From: Stramentimicrobium sp964525625
GTDB taxonomy: Bacteria > Atribacterota > Phoenicimicrobiia > Phoenicimicrobiales > Stramentimicrobiaceae
DNA length: 11,612 nucleotides
Assembly (NCBI GenBank): GCA_964525625.1
Contig: CAZGKY010000061.1
Location: 1-11,612, forward strand
Reading direction: 5' to 3'
The position numbers and the translations under genes are program-made. Positions 1 to 6,920 of the stretch are shown in pieces; positions within the stretch are counted from its first letter, which is position 1; each line of letters starts with the position of its first letter. Under the pieces are notes generated by a model. It was not told where the DNA came from. It worked only from the letters and a program-made list of their open reading frames with translations, and made no database searches.

Positions 1-9
1 TTCCGATCT
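1..9 (+). other. Probable Illumina adapter remnant at the sequence edge
   Basis: The first nine bases, TTCCGATCT, are identical to the 3' end of the common Illumina adapter, which ends in GCTCTTCCGATCT. The match sits exactly at the edge, where untrimmed adapter would be left. Genomic sequence should therefore be taken to start at about position 10. A chance match of nine bases at one fixed position is unlikely but possible. Confidence 0.75.
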
Positions 10-35
10 AAAGAAATATCGATATAGAAGAAAAA

Positions 36-272
36 TTAAAAAGATAGTAGATAAAGCCAGCTATTATAATTAGAAAATGAAAATCTGACTTTATTGAATT
101 TCACTTTTTAAAGCCCTGCTGAAAAACCAGGATTAGGTTTGGGCGGATTATTCCGTTATAGATAGAACGAGTTTGGACTTGTATTATTATGGCAAGTCAA
201 AAAGGGTGGTAACGCGGAGAAGTTTATAATTTTCGTCCCTTTATAAGGAGAAAATTATAAACTTCTTTTTTT
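36..272 (+). promoter_or_regulatory. T-box leader (tRNA-Phe sensing) of pheST
   Basis: This leader controls pheST by sensing uncharged tRNA-Phe. The base of Stem I pairs 36-43 with 104-111, eight perfect pairs. Above it is a specifier loop with AGTA at 46-49 on the 5' side and GAATTTCA at 96-103 on the 3' side. Stem I resumes as GATAAAG 50-56 with CTTTATT 89-95. The specifier is TTC at 100-102, followed by A, or TTT at 99-101; both encode Phe. A CCGTTA...GAACGAG element at 153-171 resembles the Stem IIA/B region. Stem III is GACTTG 176-181 with CAAGTC 193-198. The antiterminator pairs AAAGGG 201-206 with CCCTTT 237-242 and GCG 214-216 with CGT 234-236, around the seven-base bulge TGGTAAC at 207-213. 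TGGT can pair with the ACCA end of a tRNA whose discriminator is A. The usual bulge is TGGNACC, so base 212 is substituted. The pheS promoter was not identified. Confidence 0.93.
218..272 (+). terminator. Intrinsic attenuator terminator of the T-box
   Basis: Bases 218-234 and 250-266 form 17 perfect pairs, followed by an unbroken T-run through 272. Inside the apical loop, CCTT 238-241 can also pair with AAGG 245-248. That takes up bases needed for the 3' strand of the antiterminator at 234-242, so the two folds exclude each other. Charged tRNA-Phe should favour this terminator, and uncharged tRNA should favour read-through into pheS. The stem is strong in length but AT-rich. Confidence 0.93.
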
Positions 273-297
273 ATAATGGTACGAAGGAGGAATTATT

Positions 298-1311
298 GTG
301 AAGAAGGAAATTCAAGATTTAAAAAAACAATTCTATAAAAAAATGGCTACCATAAAAAACAGAGAAGAATTAAAGAGAATTAGAAATGAGTATATGGGAC
401 GTAAAGGTGTGGTTAGTAAAATGTTAAAGGAACTATCACTATTACCTCCGGAAGAGAAACCTAAAATTGGTCAGTTGCTCAATAAAATAAAACAGGATTT
501 TCAGAAAATAATTACCGAAAAAGAGGGACAATTTTTAACAGAGAAATCTATACAGGAAGAACATATTGATCTTACTCTTCCCGGGAGAAGTTTTTTCTTG
601 GGTAGTATGCATCCGATAGAATTGATATTAAAAGCCACCGAAGATATCTTTTTAGGAATGGGATTTTGTGTGGTTGATGGTCCTGAGATTGAACTTGATT
701 ATTATAATTTTGAAGCATTAAATATTCCCAAAGACCATCCCGCTAGAGATGATCAAGACTCATTTTATATCACGGAGGATATTCTATTGAGAACCCAGAC
801 CTCTCCTATGCAAGTTAGAACAATGGAGAAACAGTCTCCTCCAGTAAGGATAATTTCTACTGGCAAGTGTTACCGTCGGGATGCTATAGATAATACACAT
901 ACCCCTATGTTTCATCAGATAGAGGGATTAGCTGTAGATAAGGATATTTCACTGGCTGATTTAAAAGGGGTAATTACAGAATTTTGTAAACAGATTTTTG
1001 GAAAAGAAAGAGTAATTAGATTTAGACCAGGATATTTTCCTTTTGTTGAACCAGGAGCTGAAGTTGATGTGTCTTGTGGATTATGTCAAGGTAGAGGTTG
1101 TCGGTCATGTGGTTATAGCGGCTGGTTAGAAATTATGGGTGCAGGGATGGTTCATCCTCGTGTATTGGAAATGGTTGGTTATAATGCTGAACAATATACT
1201 GGTTTTGCCTTTGGAATGGGAGCAGAAAGAATTGCCATGTTAAAGTATGGAATAAATGATATTCGATTATTTTTTGAAAATGATTTGCGTTTCTTAGCTC
1301 AGTTCAAATAG
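298..1311 (+). CDS. pheS: Phenylalanyl-tRNA synthetase alpha subunit
   Basis: This is the catalytic subunit of the cytoplasmic alpha2-beta2 enzyme that charges tRNA-Phe, a class II synthetase. The 337-residue length is normal for bacterial PheS. The N-terminal 80 or so residues are a charged, coiled-coil-like tRNA-binding arm. The catalytic core shows DHPARDDQDSFY at 146-157, LRTQTSPMQ at 164-172, motif 2 FHQIEG at 205-210, and the motif 3 segment FAFGMGAERIAMLKYG at 303-318. Cysteines at 260, 263, 268 and 271 form the small cluster seen in many bacterial PheS proteins, before GAGMVHP at 281-287. The start is GTG at 298, seven bases after AAGGAGG at 284-290. The gene lies directly behind the T-box terminator, and pheT follows after 31 bases, so the two form one regulated unit. 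Identification is secure. Confidence 0.98.
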   Translation: MKKEIQDLKKQFYKKMATIKNREELKRIRNEYMGRKGVVSKMLKELSLLPPEEKPKIGQLLNKIKQDFQKIITEKEGQFLTEKSIQEEHIDLTLPGRSFFLGSMHPIELILKATEDIFLGMGFCVVDGPEIELDYYNFEALNIPKDHPARDDQDSFYITEDILLRTQTSPMQVRTMEKQSPPVRIISTGKCYRRDAIDNTHTPMFHQIEGLAVDKDISLADLKGVITEFCKQIFGKERVIRFRPGYFPFVEPGAEVDVSCGLCQGRGCRSCGYSGWLEIMGAGMVHPRVLEMVGYNAEQYTGFAFGMGAERIAMLKYGINDIRLFFENDLRFLAQFK

Positions 1312-1342
1312 TATTGGAAAATATCAGGGAGGTATGGATTTT

Positions 1343-3784
1343 ATGCAAGTTTCCTACAATATATTAAAAGAATATGTAGATTTTTATTTATCACCGGAAG
1401 AATTAGCTGAACATCTTACCAGAAAGGGTATTATTGTGGAACATATAAAACCGGTAATGGAAGAAGTTAAAGGGGTAGTGGTTGGAAAAATAATTAGTAT
1501 CGAACCTATTCCTGAGAATGAAAACCTATCAATTTGTACCATAGATATCAAAAATAAGGAATTACAAGTAGTTTGTGGTGCAAAAAATATGCAAACAGGG
1601 GATTATGTTCCAGTAGTTATGGAAGGGGGAAGCTTACCAGGAGTTAAAAGAATGGAAGGGAAAAAAATTCAAGGAATATATTCCCAGGGCATGATTTGTT
1701 CAGCTTCGGAATTAGGATTAGAGAAAAGCAAATCACCAGGTGTGCTAATTTTAGATCAAAATCTACCTTTAGGGGAACAGATGGAAAAAATAAAAGGTAT
1801 TGGTGATGATGTAATCTTAGATTTGGAAATTTTTTCTAATCGCCCTGATTTAATGAGTATAATTGGTATTGCCCGGGAAATATCAGCTTTTACAGATCAG
1901 ACCTTGTGCCTACCGGAGATAAATATTATAGAAGTGGAGGAGGCAATATCTGACTGTATATCAGTAGAAGTGGAAGATGTGCAACTATGTCCTCGCTATG
2001 CAGGTAGAGTTATTAAGGGATTGCAAGTCAAGGAATCACCTTTTTGGTTGAGATGGAAGTTATTTTTACTTGGTATCAGACCAATTAACAACATAGTTGA
2101 TGTAACCAATTATGTTATGATGGAGACTGGACAACCACTACACGCTTTTGATTTGAGTTTTATTCATGGTCGAAAAATAATTATTCGTAGGGCTAATCCC
2201 GGAGAGAAACTTACCACTTTAGATGGTGCGGAAAGAGTATTAACTAGAAGCAATCTGGTCATTGCTGACTGCGACCGAGCCATTGCTTTAGCCGGGGTAA
2301 TGGGAGGTGAGAATTCAGAAATTAAGAATACCACTAAGGATGTTTTTTTGGAGTCGGCCTATTTTGATCCAGTTAATAACAGAAAAACCAGTCGCTATTT
2401 TGCCATGAGAACTGATGCTTCTAATCGTTTTGAAAAGGGTATAGATCCCTATGGTCAGGTTTTTGCTTTAAATAGAGCTGCTTATCTGATTAATAAAATT
2501 ACCTCAGGCAGGATTCTTTCCGGGGTAATAGACCAATCCAATTTAAATTTAAGTGAGAGAAAGCCAATTAAACTGGCCATACCTAAAGTGAATAGAATTT
2601 TAGGTACCAATATAGGACAAAATGATGATGATACAAAAGAAAAAATAGTTAAAATTTTGACCAAATTAGAATTTAAAATTGATAAACACTATGATCATTA
2701 TTTAGAACTTACACCGCCCACTTTTAGAGGTGATGTGCAAAGAGATATAGATATTATTGAAGAAATTGCCAGGATCTTTGGATATGAAAATATTCCCTCT
2801 ACTCTATTTAACTCCACATTGGTACAAGAAGGGAAGAGTGATAGACAAAAAGTGGTGGATAAAATCAGGAGTATTCTGATAAGTTGTGGTATGCATCAGA
2901 TAATTAATTACAGTATGACTACTCCAAAATGTTTTGAGTGGTTAAGATTGCCCACTTCTCATTATCTTTGTCGAGCTATTAAGCTGGCTAACCCCTTAAT
3001 TCAGGAACAGACTATTATGAGAACTACTTTAATCCCGGGCTTGCTTAAAGCAATACAATGGAACATCAATCATAATATAGATAAGATTAAGCTCTTTGAA
3101 ATTGGGAGAGTATATTTTCCGCAAGATAAATTCAAATCGCAAGAGAGTTCTCTTCCTGAGGAAAGATTAATGATAGGAGGTGGCCTAGCTAAAATTGGTC
3201 GGGGGAATTTGTGGGAAAAGACCGAAAACTGGGATATATATTACCTGAAGGGTATTTTAGAAGCACTCTTTGATGCTTTAAGATTATATGATGTTGAGTA
3301 TTTGTCGGGAGATCTTCCCTTTTTTCAGACTAATAAGAATGGTATAGTAGAGAGTAAAGGTAAGAGAATAGCAGTCTTTGGGGAGATACATCCAGAGGTC
3401 ACTGATTTTTTAGATATACCAGGAAATTTATTAATTTTTGAGCTTGATTTTACTGAGATGTATTCCTTGCTTAATAGAGAAATTACTTTCCAACCCTTAC
3501 CAAAATATCCTCATATACAAAGAGATTTGGCTATAGTGGTGGCTGATAATATAAATTTTGCCCAGATAAAAAAAGAGGTTGAGAAAGTAAGTTCGGATAT
3601 CATAAGAAAAGTGGAATTATTCGATGTTTTTAGAGGAAAACAAATTAAGCCAGGTTATAAGAGTATGGCATTTTCACTCTTTTTCCAGGCAGAGGATAGA
3701 ACTTTGACTGACAAGGAAGTCGACAAAATTATAGAAAATGTTACAATAAGATTAAAGAAAATTTTTCAAGCAGAATTAAGATAA
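1343..3784 (+). CDS. pheT: Phenylalanyl-tRNA synthetase beta subunit
   Basis: This is the large subunit of PheRS, used for tRNA binding and editing of mischarged tRNA; 813 residues from the chosen start. Domains in order are an OB-fold tRNA-binding domain at about 42-150, the B3/B4 editing domain at about 205-395, a B5 domain at about 405-480 (ending IDIIEEIARIFGYENIP), an inactive synthetase-like core at about 485-700, and a C-terminal FDX-ACB anticodon-binding domain from about 718 (PLPKYPHIQRDLA) to the end. An in-frame ATG at 1334 would add three residues, but it lies one base after GGAGG at 1328-1332. The ATG at 1343 has a normal ten-base spacing and aligns as MQVSYNIL with the usual family start (MxVSYxxL), so I chose it. 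It is probably co-transcribed with pheS under the T-box. Confidence 0.97.
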   Translation: MQVSYNILKEYVDFYLSPEELAEHLTRKGIIVEHIKPVMEEVKGVVVGKIISIEPIPENENLSICTIDIKNKELQVVCGAKNMQTGDYVPVVMEGGSLPGVKRMEGKKIQGIYSQGMICSASELGLEKSKSPGVLILDQNLPLGEQMEKIKGIGDDVILDLEIFSNRPDLMSIIGIAREISAFTDQTLCLPEINIIEVEEAISDCISVEVEDVQLCPRYAGRVIKGLQVKESPFWLRWKLFLLGIRPINNIVDVTNYVMMETGQPLHAFDLSFIHGRKIIIRRANPGEKLTTLDGAERVLTRSNLVIADCDRAIALAGVMGGENSEIKNTTKDVFLESAYFDPVNNRKTSRYFAMRTDASNRFEKGIDPYGQVFALNRAAYLINKITSGRILSGVIDQSNLNLSERKPIKLAIPKVNRILGTNIGQNDDDTKEKIVKILTKLEFKIDKHYDHYLELTPPTFRGDVQRDIDIIEEIARIFGYENIPSTLFNSTLVQEGKSDRQKVVDKIRSILISCGMHQIINYSMTTPKCFEWLRLPTSHYLCRAIKLANPLIQEQTIMRTTLIPGLLKAIQWNINHNIDKIKLFEIGRVYFPQDKFKSQESSLPEERLMIGGGLAKIGRGNLWEKTENWDIYYLKGILEALFDALRLYDVEYLSGDLPFFQTNKNGIVESKGKRIAVFGEIHPEVTDFLDIPGNLLIFELDFTEMYSLLNREITFQPLPKYPHIQRDLAIVVADNINFAQIKKEVEKVSSDIIRKVELFDVFRGKQIKPGYKSMAFSLFFQAEDRTLTDKEVDKIIENVTIRLKKIFQAELR

Positions 3785-3817
3785 TAATTTATTAATCACA
3801 GGGGGCATCAAGAAATC

Positions 3818-4360
3818 ATTAACTGGGTTGATCTAATTATTCTTATCATTATTTTATTTAATGTATTTCTCGGTTTCAAAAGAGGTATAATTGCTGAATT
3901 ATTAACACTTACAGGATTGGTTTTGGCTATTTTTGTTGCTATATTTTGGTATCGGGAGCTAAGCGCTTTTCTTATAAAGCAATTTAAATGGCATGAAACT
4001 ATCTCCAACATAATTAGTTTTATAGTCATTTTTATTCTTGTGATATTATGTTTTAGAATACTGGAAACAATATTAAGCAAAATTGTTGCTTTATTGTTCT
4101 TGAATTGGATTAATAATTTGGTGGGTGCCTTCTTCGGATTTATCAGAGGGGCAATTATTATAAGCCTATTATTATTTCTGACCAATTTTCTCCCCTTGCC
4201 CTCGGAAATTAGAATTCAGATATCAGATTCAATTCTTGCCAGGTACCTTATGGATAGTTTAATGATTATTTATAATTCTCTGCGGGAATGGTTTCCAGAA
4301 CATTTTCAATTTGAATTTGAATTGCTCAGAGAAAGATTATATCAAAATATTTATACTTAA
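3818..4360 (+). CDS. CvpA-family membrane protein, apparent ATT start
   Basis: This is a 180-residue membrane protein of the CvpA (colicin V production) family. Members are small inner-membrane proteins of poorly defined role, linked to envelope and division functions. The family signature is at the N-terminus: NWVDLIIL, then N15-VFLGFKRG (residues 15-22). About four hydrophobic segments follow, near residues 4-19, 27-43, 62-80 and 101-122, then a polar tail with no membrane segment. The first ATG, GTG or TTG in frame is the TTG at 3917, which would remove the first membrane segment and its signature. The frame is open upstream to 3788. ATT at 3818 gives M-N-W-V-D, the normal family start, with AGGGGG at 3800-3805 twelve bases before it; ATC at 3815 is the alternative at nine bases. 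The pheT-cvpA-mutS2 order matches Bacillota. The family call is firm, the start less so. Confidence 0.85.
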   Translation: MNWVDLIILIIILFNVFLGFKRGIIAELLTLTGLVLAIFVAIFWYRELSAFLIKQFKWHETISNIISFIVIFILVILCFRILETILSKIVALLFLNWINNLVGAFFGFIRGAIIISLLLFLTNFLPLPSEIRIQISDSILARYLMDSLMIIYNSLREWFPEHFQFEFELLRERLYQNIYT

Positions 4361-4369
4361 GAATTAATG

Positions 4370-4454
4370 AAAAAATCTTGTATTAGTATAATTTGCCAGC
4401 AGGATACTGGTTATAATTATATAGCCAATAAATCTCTAGCTAATAAGATTTTTT
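4370..4454 (+). repeat. Long interrupted inverted repeat between cvpA and mutS2
   Basis: AAAAAATCTT at 4370-4379 pairs perfectly with AAGATTTTTT at 4445-4454. After a two-base bulge (4380-4381), ATTAG 4382-4386 pairs with CTAAT 4440-4444, so the stem has 15 pairs. The 53-base loop holds a second small hairpin, GCCAG 4395-4399 with CTGGT 4407-4411 (last pair G-T). TATAAT occurs at 4387-4392 and 4412-4417 and could serve as a -10 box for mutS2, but no good -35 lies upstream. The T-run is part of the stem, so it is at best a weak terminator for cvpA. It matches no riboswitch class I know. Confidence 0.5.
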
Positions 4455-4493
4455 GTACTAAAGGTATGTTTTTTCTAAAAATTATTAATTAAT

Positions 4494-4533
4494 AAGGAGG
4501 CTTTAAGGGGAATTTATTCCTCTTACCATCTTG
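4494..4533 (+). promoter_or_regulatory. mutS2 ribosome-binding site with a hairpin before the start codon
   Basis: AAGGAGG at 4494-4500 is an excellent Shine-Dalgarno sequence, but the first usual start codon in frame is TTG at 4531, 30 bases away. The gap contains AAGGGGAAT 4505-4513 and ATTCCTCTT 4516-4524. These form nine pairs (one G-T) around a two-base loop, or eight pairs around a TTTA-type four-base loop. If the hairpin forms, four bases before it and six after it leave about ten bases of single strand between Shine-Dalgarno and TTG, a normal spacing. AAGGGG inside the hairpin is a second possible Shine-Dalgarno, for ATT at 4516 or ATC at 4528. Confidence 0.5.
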
Positions 4534-6909
4534 ATACAGCAACATCTTTTGGAAAAATTAGATTATGGTAAAATAAGAAAATTATTGGAGAAAGAACTTT
4601 TCACTTTTTTCGGAAAACAGCAATTACAATATCTTAAACCATCTTCAGACTTTGTTTTAGTGGAACAATGGCTAAAAGAAACAACAGAAATGAAAAAAAT
4701 ATTTGAGCAGATAGGTTCTTTGCCATTTATACCTTTAGAGAAAGATATTATTGCAGATATAAAACAAGCTAAAGTGCAGGATAACATTCTATCGGCAAAG
4801 AGTCTAGCTTATATAGTTAGACTACTGGAATGTTGTCACCAGATAAAGGATTTTTCTGAAAAAATTTCCCAGGAACAATTTCCTCTAGTGAAAGGCAAAA
4901 TTTCTGTCTTAAAATATCTTCGAGTATTGGAAAGAACAATTAAGGATTGCCTCGATGAAGAAGGAGAAATTAAGGATGATGCCAGTCCGGTGCTGAAAAA
5001 GATAAGACAAACCATACGCCGAACTGAAAAGAAAATTAGAGAGATATTAGAAAGGATAATTCGGGATCCTCAAAACCGTACTATTATTCAAGATGATATT
5101 ATTACCATTCGGCAGGGAAGGTTTGTTATTCCTGTTAAGCAGCAAGAAAAGAATAAGTTTCCAGGAGTTATACATGACCGGTCCGAAAGCGGAGTCACTG
5201 TTTTTATTGAACCACTAATGGTAGTAGATTTTAATAATGAGTTAAGAGAATTAAGGCAGAAAGAAAAAAAGGAAGAATATGAGGTATTAAAAAAACTAAC
5301 TGCTTTGGTTGGTCAGAGTGCAGAAGAAATCTTATCCAATTCCAAGTATTTAGGTGAATTAGATCTGATAAGTGCCAAAGCAGAAATTAGTAGAAAGATG
5401 CTTGCTGTTGAACCAAAATTAAATAATAACGGTCATGTACGTTTATTTCAGGCCAGACATCCTCTTTTAAAGGGTAAGGTAGTACCTATTGATGTAGAGA
5501 TAGGAGAAAAATTTGATATCTTAATTATTACTGGACCTAATACTGGCGGAAAGACGGTTACCTTAAAAACAGTTGGATTATTGCATCTAATGGCTCAATC
5601 AGGATTACATATTCCAGTGGCAATTGATAGTGAAGTAGCTATATTTAAAAGTATATTTGCCGATATTGGTGATGAACAGAGTATGGAACAAAATTTAAGT
5701 ACTTTTTCTTCCCATATGAAAAATATTATAGCAATATTGGATGCTGCAAATCAGGACTCTTTAGTTCTATTGGATGAATTAGGAGCTGGAACTGATCCAT
5801 CTGAGGGATCAGCATTAGCAATGGCTATTTTAGATTTATTAAGAACAAAAGGAACCAAGGTCTTAAGTACTACCCATCATGATAGCCTGAAAGCTTATGC
5901 CTACCTTACGGAGAGAGTAAAGAATGCACGAGTAGAATTTGACGAAAAAACTCTTCAACCTATTTATAAATTATCTATTGGTCTACCTGGTAAAAGCTGT
6001 GCTTTTTCTGTTGCCCAAAGATTAGGCTTATCAGAGATGGTTTTAAAGAAAGCCGAAGACTATTTAGAGAAGGAAAAAATAGATTTGGAAAACTTAATTA
6101 AGAGAATGGAAAAAGATAAAGCGCAAATGGCAGAGGATTTGAAATATATTGAAGAAGAAAAGCTTAACATAAAGAGAATAAGGGAAGAATGGGAAGAGAA
6201 TATTAGAACTCTAGAAAAAGAAAAATGGAAAATAAAATTAGAAGCTTGCCAGGAAGCTGAGAAGATTATAACTACTACTCAGAATAAAGCAAAAGAAATA
6301 ATTAATATTCTCAAAAAGAAAAAAGAGGGATCGGAAAAATTTACTAAAGAGATCCAAGCTCTAGATAGTCTAAAAAAAGATCTTAAAATGCAGACAGAAA
6401 AATATAATTTATCAAAAGAAACAGTGGTGAACCATTTTAAAGAGGGGGAAAGTGTTGTTATTAAGAGTATACAAAAGGAAGGAATTATACTGCAGGAAGA
6501 TTATAAAAAACAAAAATACGTGGTGCAGGTTGGTAATTTAAAACTTAAAGTTTCTGTTGATAATATGCAAAAATTATTTAAAGATAATTTAAAAGAAAGA
6601 GAGTATGGTATCCAGAACACACCTTTAACTTTTTCCCGGCAAGAAGATCAAATAAATAAAAAAGCTAATTTTAAAAATGAAATAGATATTCGAAATATGA
6701 CAGCCAGTGAAGCTATTATTAGATTAGAAAAATATCTTGACGATGCTTTTTTATTAAATATTTCTCCCGTCTATATTATCCATGGTAAAGGAAGAGGTAT
6801 TTTAAGAAATACGGTAAAAGATCTCCTGGATAAGCTTAGCTATGTAAAGACCTATCGCTATGGGGAAGTCAATGAAGGAGGTGATGGGGTAACTGTAGTC
6901 TATTTTTAA
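4531..6909 (+). CDS. mutS2: MutS2 family ATPase/endonuclease with Smr domain
   Basis: MutS2 is a cytoplasmic DNA- or ribosome-associated ATPase. In different bacteria it has been linked to suppression of recombination or to rescue of collided ribosomes, and not to classical mismatch repair. The 792 residues are full length. An N-terminal helical core/clamp region runs to about 320. The ATPase has Walker A GPNTGGKT at 335-342, the DEQS...STFSSHM segment at 381-396, Walker B LVLLDELGAGTDPSEGSA at 411-428 and the STTHH histidine switch at 446-450. A charged coiled coil fills about 505-630. A small KOW-like segment at about 636-680 precedes the C-terminal Smr domain (717-792) with IDIR at 718-721 and HGKGRG at 751-756. 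The usual LDLRG has become IDIRN, losing the glycine but keeping the acidic and basic residues. The TTG start aligns with the usual family N-terminus (MxQQ...LE). The gene converges on the penicillin-binding protein gene. Confidence 0.96.
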   Translation: MIQQHLLEKLDYGKIRKLLEKELFTFFGKQQLQYLKPSSDFVLVEQWLKETTEMKKIFEQIGSLPFIPLEKDIIADIKQAKVQDNILSAKSLAYIVRLLECCHQIKDFSEKISQEQFPLVKGKISVLKYLRVLERTIKDCLDEEGEIKDDASPVLKKIRQTIRRTEKKIREILERIIRDPQNRTIIQDDIITIRQGRFVIPVKQQEKNKFPGVIHDRSESGVTVFIEPLMVVDFNNELRELRQKEKKEEYEVLKKLTALVGQSAEEILSNSKYLGELDLISAKAEISRKMLAVEPKLNNNGHVRLFQARHPLLKGKVVPIDVEIGEKFDILIITGPNTGGKTVTLKTVGLLHLMAQSGLHIPVAIDSEVAIFKSIFADIGDEQSMEQNLSTFSSHMKNIIAILDAANQDSLVLLDELGAGTDPSEGSALAMAILDLLRTKGTKVLSTTHHDSLKAYAYLTERVKNARVEFDEKTLQPIYKLSIGLPGKSCAFSVAQRLGLSEMVLKKAEDYLEKEKIDLENLIKRMEKDKAQMAEDLKYIEEEKLNIKRIREEWEENIRTLEKEKWKIKLEACQEAEKIITTTQNKAKEIINILKKKKEGSEKFTKEIQALDSLKKDLKMQTEKYNLSKETVVNHFKEGESVVIKSIQKEGIILQEDYKKQKYVVQVGNLKLKVSVDNMQKLFKDNLKEREYGIQNTPLTFSRQEDQINKKANFKNEIDIRNMTASEAIIRLEKYLDDAFLLNISPVYIIHGKGRGILRNTVKDLLDKLSYVKTYRYGEVNEGGDGVTVVYF

Positions 6910-6920
6910 CCACTAATTAT

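Noticed and set aside
1334..1342. Upstream in-frame ATG as the pheT start
   Set aside because: It lies one base after the Shine-Dalgarno core. The ATG at 1343 has correct spacing and matches the family N-terminus.
3808..4185. Reverse-strand frame of 125 codons opposite the CvpA-family gene
   Set aside because: It is a mirror of the hydrophobic codons of the real membrane gene. It has no ribosome-binding site and no family resemblance, and the forward frame carries the CvpA signature.
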